A stretch of 64,000 nt of DNA from Siphonodentalium dalli. Lineage: Eukaryota; Mollusca; Scaphopoda; Gadilida; Siphonodentaliidae. The stretch covers positions 126,095,605 to 126,159,604 of the forward strand of contig CP136064.1 of the NCBI GenBank assembly GCA_032622095.1, written 5' to 3'. The position numbers and the translations under genes are program-made. How positions within the stretch are numbered: position 1 is the first letter of the stretch; the number at the start of each line of letters is the position of its first letter. Below, in pieces: positions 35,010-48,116 of this stretch. Below the pieces are notes generated by a model that saw only the letters and a program-made list of their open reading frames with translations, was not told where the DNA came from and searched no databases.

Positions 35010-35455
35010 AGAGAGCGAGAAGGGAGAGAGAGAAGGCTCGGTCCAGCCCAGATAAATAAAGACTTTTTGACGTATCATAATGCATAACTTTTCAAATTCT
35101 TCATTCGTTATAGTTTGTTGGGAAAATATTGAAAGCCATAGTGTTTTGAGACGTAGCGTACACAGACGACACACCGGAAATCAAACATCTTCATTCTCAA
35201 TGGCTAAGACTAGAATGCTGAAGAGAGAGAGAGACAGAGAGAGAGAAGGGAGAGAGAGAAGGAGAGAAGGCTCGGTCCAGCCCAGATAAATAAAGACTTT
35301 TTGACGTATATAATGACATAACTTTTCAAATTCTTCATTCGTTATAGTTTGTTGGGAAAATATTGAAAACCATAGTGTTTTGAGACGTAGCGTACACAGA
35401 CGACACACCGGAAATCAAACATCTTCATTCTCAATGGCTTAGACTAGAATGCTGA
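35010..35455 (+). repeat. Tandem duplication of about 233 bp
   Basis: GGCTCGGTCCAGCCCAGATA recurs at about 35035 and 35267, and TAGAATGCTG at 35211 and 35445. The whole 233-bp unit, including a purine-rich block, is repeated with a few changes. It contains ATAAATAAAGAC, but no gene is seen. Confidence 0.9.
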
Positions 35456-35791
35456 AAGTGATATCTGACATCAACAGAGTTATCCTCTTTATTTGAGGAC
35501 CGCATTCAGAACATCCAGCTAGTATGTTTGATAAGCCTGACAAACAATTTAAGTTGTCGCACAAAATCGTTGAAAACCAGTCCCTAATGTCGCACATGAT
35601 GATATTCACACCCAAACCAGCTCGGCTACGTTGACATGAGTTTGGACGCAGCGGATCTACCTTTCCCAGAACAACACGTAATTGGACACCGCGACCGTTC
35701 GATTACTGGCACTGACGTACATGTAATAATCAGAATGATGGAGGAGCTGGTTTAATGCCATTGAAACCGGTATAGTTGTTTAAAACAGATA

Positions 35792-36004
35792 CAGTTATGC
35801 TCTAAGTTATCAACTCCTTAACCACAGCAGAATTATGGGTAACTTTTCAGGATTAAGTCGGAAATATGGCTTGTTGCCATTCATCGGAAAGCTCTCACCG
35901 AGAGCTTTCCGATGAATGGCAACAAGCCATATATCCGACTAAATCCTGAAAAGTTACCCATAATTCTGCTGTGGTTAAGGAGTCGATTACTTAGAGCATT
36001 ACTG
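35792..36004. mobile_element. Palindromic Tc1/mariner-like MITE, copy 2
   Basis: 213 bp between TA dinucleotides (35790-35791 and 36005-36006), with ends CAGTTATGCTCTAAG and CTTAGAGCATTACTG. Arms of about 105 bp pair around 35898. It is closely related to 5060-5275 and keeps better termini, so it defines the family. Confidence 0.88.
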
Positions 36005-36006
36005 TA

Positions 36007-37652
36007 GCTATAAGTAGTGATATATTGGCTTTAATATGCATAGATGGACGGGTCAGTGTCGTGTCCAACTACCAATACAACGCTATAATGTCATTTATAA
36101 TAATTTGCTTGCAAATCTGGGCTTAATTTTAAAACAGACTGTTATAGTCTTAATTTGATCGGATTTTATCGAGCGGTCCATTTATCAAAGTCTGACGATA
36201 AGGGCAAACTGGCAGGTTGACAATAATAGCCAGATTCGATCACACCAATAATTAGTTGTAATAATGATAGCCGAAAATGGCCCGAGATGGATCAAATAAT
36301 TGCGTGATACGTTCGTTTGCTGCATCCATTCGGAATCGTTATCTTCAGTTTAAACCCGGCCCAGCCAGTCCATGGTTTAGCAGTATTGTATCTATGGCAT
36401 CGAGCTAAACAATCTTACATGCCTAATGTGAACTGTCGCGTTCTATCGACAGCGAAAATTAAAACGATCATAACTATTTTGATCGGCAATATATAAGCGA
36501 GAAGCGCTCATATGTATGGAATACTAGTGTATGTAATATTTTTTTTGTAAATTGCGATGGTTTTATGTTTGCGTTTTATAACCTTACTATATGGGGTTCT
36601 TGGTGTTGCTCGGGTAAAGAATGAATAAATATTAGTGCCAATTCAAGTCATTTAAATTAATTAAATTTCACCTGAAGTAAACATCACCTGTCGCATACCA
36701 CTCTGCGGATAAAGTTACATCTATCTTTTAAGTTGATAACAAACGCTCTTTATTGTTAATTATTAGTGCCTCGTAAGTAATATGATGTCAACGGCACCTA
36801 TCCAATGACACCCCGTGTCAAATTACCTCTGTATGCCAATTTCCCCACCTATCTTCCGAGCTGATAATAAACACTCTTAATTGATCAGCGATGTTAATAT
36901 AATATATTAGTCCCCCTTATGACAATATAATATATAAGTCCCCTTTAGGGTCAACGGAAACTATACAATGGTACTCCCCGTGCCAAGTTACCGATGTGTA
37001 CAAATTTCCAGCCACCAGTTTTCAACCATTTTGAGTATATGATTAATTATTTAATTATAATTGGTTATTAGTACCCCTTTAGATCGTTCATTAGTGAATG
37101 ACGCAAAAATTCTAACATTTTCCCACAGAGACAAACGAAAGGTGGTAACATGTCAGAAAAATAGCATATTTTCACATTTCGGCAGCCATCTTGGCCGCCA
37201 TATTGGATTCTGGTGTCGGATTTTTGGCTAATTTGTAAGGGTTGTATATTAGCATAACGTATCGAGCTAAAAACAAGACCGCATGTGCTATCATCTTTAC
37301 TATAATGGCGATCAAAGAGACCTGGTGCATTTAAAAAAAATGGCCGCCATGATGGACGCTACTTTTTTTTCTTGTTAACAAGTGAAAAAAATTAGAGGAG
37401 ACCTTAAGGAAGAAAATTAGTGGGGTTAAGTTAAGTCCTGGGGGGGGGGGGGGTGCAGAGGTCGACCAATATCTCCTGGACTAATGGGTTTAATGGGCGG
37501 AGCTGTAATTAATCTCATCTCGATTGAGGGTGTGTCCAAGGTAAGAGTGTCCACTTGAGTGTTATCATGCACATATATAGCCAATGTGTTATTATAAGCG
37601 TGCACAAGGGCGTGCCAATAACAATTTACCGGCTTGCTTTTGGTCTGCTTTG
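36007..37652. other. Non-genic, with a weak tandem array and a CCATCTTGGCCGCC repeat
   Basis: About 36700-37080 resembles the 30650-31500 array. 37180-37205 (GCCATCTTGGCCGCCATATT) belongs to a type of repeat common in marine invertebrates. A G-run lies at about 37439-37453. GTGTTGCTCGGGTAAAGAAT at 36604 matches 48144. Confidence 0.4.
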
Positions 37653-37655
37653 TAA

Positions 37656-38059
37656 GGGTACGTTCATACGCTGGCAAGTTTGCACGGCATGTTTGTGCGG
37701 GCATTTCGTCATAGAAAACCACGTGGTACTAGAATATGAACGGAAAGATGCACATAACATGCATCTTTACCAAAGCAAACGACATAAGACGGAAAATTTA
37801 TGTAGTTCCACTTGTAACGATGCTACTGTAATTTGCCTTCAATTACCTGTATGATTTATTCTTGCGAGATAATTGCATGCTATTTACAGGCAAATTCCGC
37901 TAGCATCGATACAGGTGGAACTACTTCGCACGTAGTTATCTGTGGTACAGTTGCATCTTACATGCTTGTTTCCGTTCATATTCTGGAACCATATCGTTTT
38001 CTACGACAAAATGCCTGCAAACCATACCGTGCAAAACTTGCCAGTGTATGAACGTACCC
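37656..38059. mobile_element. Foldback MITE with TAA target duplication (Harbinger-like)
   Basis: Ends GGGTACGTTCATACGCTGGC and its inverse are flanked by TAA (37653-37655 and 38060-38062). The inverted similarity continues inward, including GTAGTTCCACTTGTAACGAT versus its inverse near 37901-37926, so almost the whole element folds back. A 3-bp TAA/TWA duplication fits PIF/Harbinger. Confidence 0.8.
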
Positions 38060-38225
38060 TAAGGGTATACGATGCAACTGTGGTACAGTTGCATCTTATA
38101 TGCTTGTTTCCGTTCATATTCTGGCACCGTATCGTTTTCTACGACAAAATGCCTGCAAACCATACCGTGCAAACTTGCCAGTGTATGAACGTATGTATAC
38201 CCTAGGTACCACAGTTGCATCTTAT
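38060..38225 (+). repeat. Tandem extra copy of the MITE right arm (139-bp period)
   Basis: GTGGTACAGTTGCATCTTA recurs at 37941 and 38080, and all of the right arm to GTATGAACGTA is repeated. It looks like a duplication after insertion. The 37942-38205 open frame is a by-product of this. Confidence 0.8.
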
Positions 38226-38284
38226 ATGTTAGTTTATGAAACTTCATTTCTTTGAAAATGTTAGCTGGATTGCTGGATCGAGTC

Positions 38285-38640
38285 TTGTTGATTTTTTTTT
38301 AGTTATTTATGCACCATAGTACTGTCGGGTAGTTAGCAGTACATTTAATGGCAGAGCAGTACTGCCTGAATGATTTTTGATGCAGCATCGGAATACCCGT
38401 CTATATCGCAGAAAGTATCGAATATTAGTTTTCGTGTACATTTTAGGCACGCGGTATATAGGCGTGGTCATATAGCACGATTCTAGCTGATATGAGTGCT
38501 GTCATTTCAATAGCAGAAGTAATCAAGAAATTTAGGTTATCGAGAAATAAATATAATAGCCAAATGTTTGACAACCAATGGTTTTACAGTATTATGTGGA
38601 TTGACAGCTTATGATTAAATTATAGCATTATCTCAGGACA
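38285..38640 (+). repeat. Dispersed repeat shared with 52985-53240, with a coding-like core
   Basis: The two loci align from CTTGTTGATTT to ATTAAATT.TAG.AT.TC. Here an ATG frame (38492-38614, 40 codons) reads MSAVISIAEVIKKFRLSRNK and continues to WIDSL. At 53095 the matching bases encode ISAAEIIKKFRL, with mostly silent differences. It may be the 5-prime coding part of a retroelement ORF1. Confidence 0.5.
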
Positions 38641-40159
38641 GTGAACTCCATCTTGACTTTCGAGTCACTGCTGACATTTTTTAGACACGCCCGTGACATA
38701 TCAGTGGTTGAGCTCAAATTCAACTAGAGTTGAAATATTTTTGAAATTAGATACCAGGTACACAGAGAGGAGATTTACCAGGCTGCAATTGGAACTATTA
38801 TTTGAACAATTACAACTACCAGCAAGCCTAGATCATTGTGTATGATACACACTATTCCATAATTTGTTATTAGTCTGTCAACCAGCTCAGCATTAGTCCA
38901 CTCAGCATTAGTCCACTGGAGCAAGTAGTATTACACTAAATGATAAGCAGTTACTATACCAAACTTGGATACTTTAGGTGTGTTGAGTGAGTAACATATT
39001 TAGTAATTTGATCCAGAGTCGCATTGCGTTAACTGAGATAACGAAATGTATTCAGGTATGTTATAAGTTGGGTGAGACAGTGCATATCGCTAAATTATGC
39101 ATGTCAGAAAAACATTGACCTCATTCGTTTCTCCAGGTCGACTGCACGCGATTATTTTATTGCAGATGAATATATTCATCAAACTGTAAAGTGGGTTAGA
39201 TATATTTGCATTTTGGAATCTTAAATGTTTTGTGTATTGCTTGTTACTCTAATGCATACTCAAGTGTGGTCACGACACACATGTACGTGACACGGACAGG
39301 TGTGACAATAACCCATGACGACAGCGCACGAATATGTTAGACTTTTGCATCCCTTCATAATATAGTTCTGATATGTGCCTCTCCCATACACCGGGGCATT
39401 AATATATGCGTGCGACTAAACTGCCGAAACGCTTGTAAATCATTTGCATTCAGTCTGCCCCTCCCATCGGACAATCTGCCATGTGGTCATATGCTACTTG
39501 TGTAAGTTATAACACATAGGCGAGCAATTTCAGAGACACCGATTACACGGGGGACGGGACGATTCGACCTCGGGAAGACTCGGACAACGTTTTTTCCTCG
39601 GTAGAGTAATGATACCCTTTAGTTTCATGCACTTTAATTAAAACACTCGAATTCATATTTTATTATAATAATAAAATAATATACAACAGAAAAATATATA
39701 TAAACATCCAAATACACAGACATATCCTACTGATAAAAAATATGGGCCGAATCTTCCCCGACCCATCACACGGGATCACTGACCCATATGCTATAGAACA
39801 GAAGAAAGCGAGATATGACTCGAAACAGGCGACGACCACTGACCCTGCACAACCAATATCATACAAATATATAGCATAGCCATTATCTTTTATGTTCATA
39901 TATTTTATTTAGATCTCGATATATATGTGTAAACAGGTATAAAATAGGTTATAAGTTCCTGTTAGGTAACAATAAATTCAATTTAATATATAAATGTTTA
40001 CTTTGGCTTTCAACCGTTTGTTGGTCCCATGCATGTGAGACCACCCCACAGACCTGACCGACTCACAGACAAGCCACCGCAAAATATTAGTCTCACACAA
40101 ACAACATCATTGCAGCCCTCTGCCTTGGTCATATATCGGAGAGCAGTCTCTAAACCCTC
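38641..40159. other. Non-genic stretch
   Basis: No supported gene or repeat. Confidence 0.4.
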
Positions 40160-41240
40160 GTGGGCCACGGAGTCCCCATCACGTCAGGGATAGCATCTTT
40201 GTCGGCGAATGTTTCAGACGATTTTGTCAATTTTATTCTCCGTTTAAATGAGGAATTGATATTCAACCTGATCCGCAGCTGGACTTTGGCCTCATTGAAT
40301 ACAGGTTTGCGAAAACTTAACGGAATTCAAAAACTGAAAAACGATATCAAACTTGCTTTACTATAATGACCTGAATAATCAAGATGAAATACATTCTGAT
40401 CTGAAGAAATAAATGACACGAACATCGATTTGGTAGAAAATGCGAAAATGTCCATCAACAAAAAAGCAAATGGGAATGGATTGCAGAAAGTCAAAATGAC
40501 ATAAAACTCGTCACTGCTGAAATTAAAACAATGGAAAAAAACTCTCAATCTGAAATAAATAAACAGGTAAAATATAACACAGATTCTTTGGGGAACGCGA
40601 ATCAAAGTCTGGGTGACTCAGATAAGCAAAAACAGAAAACCATGCACCTGTTAGATATATAGAGAATCTCATACACGTGACTGTATGTCATTTCTAAAAC
40701 AGAAAATTGGAACATGCTTCGGTGGACACACCCAACACACAATTCACGATGCACGAATTTCTGCGCCACTTTTGCTGGCCACACACGTATTCTGGATACT
40801 GTGCGGACGATGGCTCGGATACTCCGCACATGGGGGGAAAATCAAGCATACGACGAACATCCACCCCACTCAAGCTGAACCAACGATAGCGATCATAACG
40901 ATAGTGCGGGGAAAAAACAGACAATCATCGCGATCCACACAGCAAACGTAGTCAACCGAAAATCAGATCCTAACCGAACACAACAAAGGCGGAAGTCGAA
41001 ATATAGTTCGAACAATATTGGGATTGGGACAAATCGCTATTTTGACTTAGCAACTTTGGTGAAACACTTACCGATGACATTAAACATCACTAATTCAAAA
41101 AACAAGGTGCCATTCTGTGTTGTCCGGCTGTACACAAATCGGCACAATCTACATTCGTGTGCTATTATAAATTCGTCCACATCTCATACCCGGCATGTCG
41201 AAGCGTCAAATGTTTGGCCCAAGTATATTTCATGTCGCCA
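40160..41240 (+). other. Coding-like debris, possible retroelement ORF1
   Basis: Frames at 40160-40366 (DDFVNFILRLNEELI, IQKLKNDIKLALL) and then about 40470-40660 (ESQNDIKLVTAEIKTMEKNS) look like coiled-coil sequence, but are cut by stops and shifts. 41035-41250 (RYFDLATLVKHLP) is another open piece. The order coiled coil then basic domain suits a LINE ORF1, and LINE ORF2 debris lies nearby but on the other strand. Identity not established. Confidence 0.3.
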
Positions 41241-42099
41241 TTTCAACTGATTATCATATAGGGCTATATATATGACGAAACAATATCTTTTCTCTCCTAG
41301 AATGTAACCGGGGTCAAATAATCTGGCGCCTATACTTGTCAACATCAGCATATAGACATCGTTCGCATCCGTGCCTAACTGAAAAAGATAGATATTCCAT
41401 GGACACAATCTCTCCATAATATGTCCATTAGACCGTCAGCCAGAGTGGTCGCCCACGAGGAGGCGTCTCTCTTGTGTGGATCAAGGGTTTTGATAGATAT
41501 GCATATATATATTTGTATTTCCTCCAGGAATGAAGAGTTATACAACATATGTACAAGTTCACAGACAGTTATACAATGTGTGCAACACAAAGAATAAGTC
41601 AGCAGATTAACATATTTTACACACAAAAAACAGATGATAAATATAAGCATTCAGTTATATATCTATAGACACTTACACATACAACCATGTACACACATGT
41701 ACACACAACTGAGAGAGAAAGAGGGAGCGAGAGAGAGAGAGAGAGAGAGAGTGGGGAGAGGGGGTGTACCATCGACGGATATATCAGCAGGAACAGGGGT
41801 GCACAACCGTTCGTGCAGGTATGCATACCACCAGACACACACACAGACGAATACGATAGACAATAATGCAGACATAGACAACCACACATTCAGGCACTCA
41901 TAAACACACAATGCAGACGTTCAGACAGCCACAGAGAGAGGTGAAGAGTAGATCAGTAGGATAGACATATAGTCGGACATACCGTATAATATGCAGATCA
42001 CGAGGCCTTGTCGGTTAATATACATGTAGCATATATAATTAAGGCTAATGGACATTCAAATTATTCAATTAAATGTTATAATAGTCCCACAAACTAAGG
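41241..42099. other. Non-genic stretch with short GA and CA runs
   Basis: A GA run at about 41728-41751 and CA-rich sequence near 41836-41906. No gene. Confidence 0.5.
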
Positions 42100-44317
42100 C
42101 TAGCCTTGGTGAAAAAAAAACGTACAGCAAAATGAATGGAGCAGTTTCCACTTTCTATTAGTTTTGCTCACGTTTCCCAAGAAAATGGCCAGTGATGGGC
42201 CGAGTTTTGTTTGAGTTAAACCAAACTGTACTAAGTCACTGTCTGATTCAATTGATGACCTCCATTCGCCTTCCACTTTTGCGTATATCTCTGCGTTCAC
42301 GGCATTTCTCCAAGATGAGTTTGATAAGAAGACACCATCGTGCATAAAGTGTTCAAGGTGTGCACACAAGTTATATTTATGCAAAACTGCAAGTATGACC
42401 GATATAAATGACTTTGGATTGACATATATTCCCGACAGGTGATAATATAAACGCATCAGAAAAACAGATTTAGCGGTTTTGCATGTACTCATTCTGCCTA
42501 AGGTTGAAAGCTCAGTTTACTTTTGTCAATAAAAGATTCAAGTCCACCGCATCACATAAGACCATGTGTGATACACGTACGTGTTTATGGTGGGAATCCC
42601 TGCATTTGTTTGAGACAGAATCTATGGGTCTTTTCTACATGTGCCCGCTCCGATGTGGTCATTCCCAATATGAGTTCGCTACCGTATAAGGCCTTAGGCA
42701 TGACAACGGACTTGAAAATCTTGAAGTAGCTATATGGAGTAATTCCACCTGGATATAAGCGGCATTAGACAATGAAAAATAGGTACCTTTATGTTTTGTA
42801 CACACTTTATTTACAAGCATTGAGTTGAAGTTATTTTTTTTCAATTCGAATATTCCCAAGTGTGAACTAGAGAAGACTTCTTCGATTGTGCTGTCGCCAA
42901 AATTCCAGGTTCGCTTTGCTTTGGTGAATTCGTTGACCGTGTCGTTGAAGACAATGATGAATGTTTTGGATGAATTATATATATATATATATCCTTCTGT
43001 ATTGTAGACATATATTATACATTCAAGTGAGACCACGCATTGTACTAAAAAGAAGAACCATGTCGTCTGTCTGAACTGGCGACGAACAATTTATGCCATT
43101 TAGACGGAGGCCGCAGCCAGAACGTTCTGGTTCGTTTATGAGTTCGTCTGAATAAATCACATAGAACAACTGGAATATATCGAATCAGTTGGATAAAGTA
43201 TCTCTGTATCGTACGCAACATGTTATCCCTGACAGGAGTAACTTAAATGTGTGCCAAATGTGACCATTTAGGCCTCTTTCGTGCAATTTAAACAGGAGGC
43301 CGTTTAACCAGACCGAGTCAAAGGCTTTAGTTACATATAGAAAGCATGAGAATAATTTGCTATGTGATTCTTTTGTATATGAGATGCACTCCGGCAGGAG
43401 ATATGAGGTTGCCACACAACTGACATCACGCTGAAAACCATGTTGCAAAGAATTAACAGTTATCAAGTTTGGCGTGTAAGATTACATACGTGTAAGCAGT
43501 AATTTCTCATACAATTTATATAATGTAGGCATTATTGTGATAGGACTATAGCTGTTAAATTCGTGTTTTGACTTTTGCCACCTTTGTAGATGGAGACCAT
43601 CACGCCTATCTTTGCATCTGTGGGTACATAGCAAAATTCAAGCATCTTACTAAATAAATAACAATGTTTGCTAACTATCACATAATCACAGATTGACTGT
43701 ATATAATATGTTCATTGGTCAATGAGTCATGTCCGGCCGCTTTACCTTTATTGAGTTTTGGGATAATGGCAGCCAACGCTGGTTCGCTTGCCGGGTAACA
43801 GGGGAATTTATCAATGTTGCTGCATGTAGCCGATTTATCAATGGGTGACACGAATGCATTCACAGTTTCGAAGTGTCGAGAGTCAAAATTGTCATGGAGG
43901 GGCATAAATAGTTCACCATAGTAAGAACCCCATGCATTTGATATATCCTGATTTGAGCGGATTTGTTCTCCATTGTGTTTGAAATATGGTGTTGATAACT
44001 TATTGCGTTCTCTCCGCTTAAAGTTAAACAACGATCAAAGGTATCCTGTTCTATCTCTGCACGCTTGTCAATTTCAGCATCACGCTCGCGCGAAACGACG
44101 AAAATAACGTTTGGCATTTTTATATTGGCGGTATGATTCTGAGTCTTCTCCGCAAGGTCGGCCCTCTGCTACCCAGTGTCTGCGAAATTCGCGCATGGTG
44201 TAATGTGAAGTTTTCAATGTTCATTCCAATACGGTTGTTTCTAAAGTTTGCCTTAGGCACCGTGTCGGACGCTGCTGTATTTATAGCAGATACCATAGCG
44301 ATGTAGTATGAATCCAA
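42100..44317 (-). pseudogene. Degenerate LINE ORF2 (linker, reverse transcriptase, C-terminus)
   Basis: Read downward on the minus strand, frames follow LINE order. 44140-43860 has RDAEIDKRAEIEQDTFDRC; 44031-43678 has AWGSYYGELF and LNKGKAAGHDSLTNEHI, the start of the RT domain; 43466-43185 has QHGFQ and TKAFDSVWLNGLLFKLHERG, the motif A region; 43036-42659 has FTKAKRTWNFGD and HLGIFELKKNNFNS, then in another frame KALYGSEL; 42492-42100 is the C-terminal part beginning MSTCKTAKSVFLMRLYYHLS. At least five frameshifts or stops separate them, and the YADD segment (about 43160-43040) is damaged, so it is dead. No endonuclease precedes it. Confidence 0.85.
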
Positions 44318-44549
44318 CGAGTGGATGTCGTGGATATCAAAGGTAGGGCAAATTTTTTCTACAGCTATACAGCAGAAGCGAACATGTTAGACAGAGAAGG
44401 ATCTGATGACATAGCGGACCATTTAAATTTTGTCCCGTTGTCTGTGTATGCATGTTCCGTTATGGACTCCTCCGTGCATAAAACAATGGGTCGATGGGTA
44501 GATACATCTATACTATCATCGATAAATATATATACTGTTCGCAACATCC
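44318..44549. other. Short unassigned stretch
   Basis: Upstream (on the minus strand) of the LINE relic; no endonuclease motif is recognisable. Confidence 0.3.
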
Positions 44550-45260
44550 CTAAGCCGATTGTCACCGAACTTCATATGTATCTTCGGGGTGACCTCTAGA
44601 TGGTAGCCAATGATTATTTCCGAAATTCGTTGAAAAACATGGCCACCAGCAGCCATCTTGAATCTTGAATCCATCCTGCAGGCTGCAGCCCACATAGATC
44701 GAAGAAATGTTTTGTAAACATACATGCATGATTATGATCACCTCAGTATGAGAACTATCGAATTTGTACGATTTTCTATGAAAAAACATCTGCCATCTTG
44801 AATTTTACTAGTTACATGACTAACTCCTTTGGCACACAATACAGACCACATCCCTCGTCCAATCATCACCAAACTCTATATGCATCTTCAGTGTGACCTC
44901 TAGATGATGGGAGCCATCTTTCCCCCCCGAAATTCGTTGAAAAACATGGCTCCAGTAGCCTCTTTGATTTTACTCTTTGCATGAATTAATCCTACGACAC
45001 AACATTCAGGCCATATCCCTCATCCGACCTTAACCAAACTTCATAAGGATCTCCGGGGTGGCTTCTAGATGAGAGCCAACGATGTTTTCCGAAATTCATT
45101 AAAAACATGGCTGCCAGCGACCATCTTTTATTTTGCTATTTGCATGACTAAACTTAATCATTAGGCACAAAGTAAAGGCCACATACGTCATCCGATCGTC
45201 AACCTGGCCACCTGCAGTCATCTTGGATTTCACATTTAAATCCATCGGCACACCATGCAG
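44550..45260 (+). repeat. Degenerate tandem array with AAAAACATGGC.CC and GCCATCTTG
   Basis: Units near 44560, 44866, 45033 and a partial at 45195 share ACCGAACTTCATATG-like text, GGGTGACCTCTAGATG, CCGAAATTCGTTGAAAAACA and a CCATCTTG block. The pattern is that of dispersed tandem repeats of marine invertebrates. No gene. Confidence 0.75.
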
Positions 45261-45800
45261 CCCACAAATGAAAATAATTTAACTTACACCTTACAATCTA
45301 TTTACTGAAACTTTTTAACTATCCTTTGTCGTTCAACTGCCTGCTCAGCATAACATTATTAACGCCGCCCCAAGTTGAGCTACAGTTGCATTGACACTTT
45401 CATTTTGATGACGTTGTCACGATCACTATTGGCGCTAATGTTGATAACAAATATATATCAGTCTTGGCGGCTTGTGACATGAAGACTCATTAGTCATGAC
45501 AATGGGTCATGAGCAGAACCGTGACTCAATCGTGAACTCAATCGCACTATTACATGAGACTGAGCCGAAACTTAGTTGGTTTGATATTTGCAAAGCTACA
45601 GTTAGCTGTCAATCACCGCGTCACAACATGGTAGGGCAGACATAAGATGTCACCCATGAGTCATGTCACATGTAAAACAAAACTCGTAGGGAGGTGTCTC
45701 TTTATTTCTATGTTGTTGCCCGTTGTATGATTTGATGCCATCTATATACATAAATTAATCGTGCACGTTTGCGTGATTATCAAACATGATACTATTACGT
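45261..45800. other. Non-genic stretch
   Basis: No supported feature. Confidence 0.35.
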
Positions 45801-46310
45801 TATTATACACTGTTGTGTACAGTATGAGTTTTTTTTGTACAAGTCCAGATTGTGGTGAAAAGTCATATTGGACGAGACGTACAGCGTCGAGTCCAATATG
45901 ACTTTTCACCTCAACCTCGACAAGTACAAGGAAACACATACTGTACACAACATTGTATACTGATAGTTTTATCATCCAACTGTATGTTTATAAAAATTTT
46001 GGGAATAACATTATTGTATAATTACAAGATGTACAGGTGCTATTCCCTGACATGGCGACCGGGTTGGATGTCTCACCTCTCATTGTTGTCCAAAGATTAA
46101 GTAGTTGGAGCATCCAGTTGGATATTTCAGTAGAATTTTACATTTCCGACTTTCAGATTTCGTGACGTCACCGAGTCCCGATAATTTTTATAAAAGTCAT
46201 ATTGGACTCGATTCGAGTCCAGTATGGCTTTCGGGAGTTCACTGACCTTTCCTGGATTGTCATGTGACGACTTTTGCCCAATCAGAAAGATTGTTAGTTT
46301 AGGGATGGAT
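45801..46310 (+). mobile_element. MITE, AGTCATATTGGACTC family, intact-looking copy
   Basis: 45803-45962 is a hairpin of about 75-bp arms centred at 45882 (TATACACTGTTGTGTACAGT, TGGTGAAAAGTCATATTGGA and their inverses). A second small palindrome at about 46193-46235 repeats AAGTCATATTGGACTCGA. Downstream text TGCCCAATCAGAAAGATTGT matches 12132-12160 in inverse. The split copy at 12124-13860 belongs here. Confidence 0.75.
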
Positions 46311-48116
46311 ACTAATATGACTTCAAACAGTCCACGAAATTGGCCTCGGTAATAAGCAATGTCGTGTGACATGCCGTGGCAACACGCAGAACATGTAATG
46401 CCACAGCACCAAATTTGCCGTCGGACATTTTTCTTAATAAAATTTAATGCTTTGGCATATTATATATGACCTATAATACATGTACATATACATATAGCAT
46501 AATGCAGATTATGCGGTATTGATATCAAACTGGGTCGATAATTACTAGTAATGATTATCGGTAATTGCAAAGTACATACCGGTATGTACCGTATTAACTA
46601 TGTTTGCGCATACATGTACTATGAAATATTTGACTTCGTTTGGATAATAAAACTAAATTTAAATGATTATAACTTATCTAACAGGTGAAGGATAATTGCA
46701 CATGCGATGCTATTTTCTGTCAACATACTGGCTACTTAACATTCGGTACACTGAAATTTCCCGACGCTGTATAATAATAAAATTGACTGGCGGCTATTCG
46801 ATGTCGACATTTGCAACCCGATTCGATATCTGATTTCGAATCTGCGATAAAGTGCCGATTCGTAGGGTCCTACTCCTAAATGCAGAGTGGGAGGTTTGGG
46901 GGCACATTGGTGAAATGACTCACTGATTAGCAAAATTCGTGAAGTTCTGACCACGGATATTGGGGGGGGGGGGTATTGGGGGGGGGGGGGGTAATCATTA
47001 AACAGAAACTGTGCAATGATACCGTGAAATGTCTACTGCAGCTACCGTTGTAGGTGGCAAAGGCTTTTGAGGGGGGTGTCAATATACCGGTATATACGAC
47101 AAAGAGATAAACTGTGACCAGCGATGCCATTGTGCATGGCGACAAGGAATGTTTGGAGAGGGAGGGGCGAAACCAGCCCTTGAAATGAGGTAAAATGCCC
47201 CACGGCAAATTTAATTATGTGGCATGTTAGATTCCACACGTTGACACTAGTGCTGTAATGTATTTTGATTGATCGACAGCACCGCGGTATGAAACCCAAC
47301 ATCATCTAACATCGCCCACATTATTTTATTCACGATATTTAGGCAGTTAAATAATATCGCGACAGCCGATAGGTGCCTGCATGTAAGATTGATAACCGAT
47401 TGAACATTATCGCAAATGCCAATTAATAGTGATCATTGGAAATTATCTCCAAGACAAATAATCGTGCTGACACTATTAGTAGGCATCCGAGGGAATGGGT
47501 TTCCTTTCATTTAGACAAACATTAACTATCATGGCACATTGATTTCTAACAAAAACTTAAGAGTGTACAATAAACAAAATACGCAACACCGTGGCGATAT
47601 ATTTGAGAGATTGGTGCACGGTGACCCATTCCACACTGTACATTCGTCGTGGGGTAATTGCGTGTATTTCCGTGGCTATGTATACGATCATGTTGGATGC
47701 TGTCACTGCGATAATCTAGTCCATTACCGGCGTACACCGCGGTGGTTTTTTTCTGCGACCGCCTTACACAGTGGTCATTTCCCCAGAGACCGGTGTCAAC
47801 CGCGGTCGAAAAATCTGCCGATAAGAATTATAAGAATAAATGCTATTGTTAGTTTCGTCTACCGCCAATTAGACGATATTTACGCAACTATTGACTGCGT
47901 GTGGACATTCTGTATTATCACATGAACACGATTTTAGAACAACATGCCCATAGAACGCTTCAATGAACACAATTGATAAAGAGAGAAAGACTGCAGCTCA
48001 GTGAACGGCCTTCTATATAAACTTATATTTAGAGGTTTGAAGGGATGAATTTATCTCTCTAGATGGTTAATCGTACAACAAGGCACACGGCATGGTTGAA
48101 ATATATCCCATCCCCT
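46311..48116. other. Non-genic stretch
   Basis: Two G-runs at 46962-46992. A 47539-47925 open frame begins with TTG and has no domain I recognise; I do not call it. Confidence 0.35.

Noticed and set aside
41634..41911. Frames around the GA/CA runs
   Set aside because: Microsatellite translations on both strands.
47539..47925. 128-codon frame
   Set aside because: Starts at TTG, has no recognisable domain, and overlaps an open frame on the other strand.
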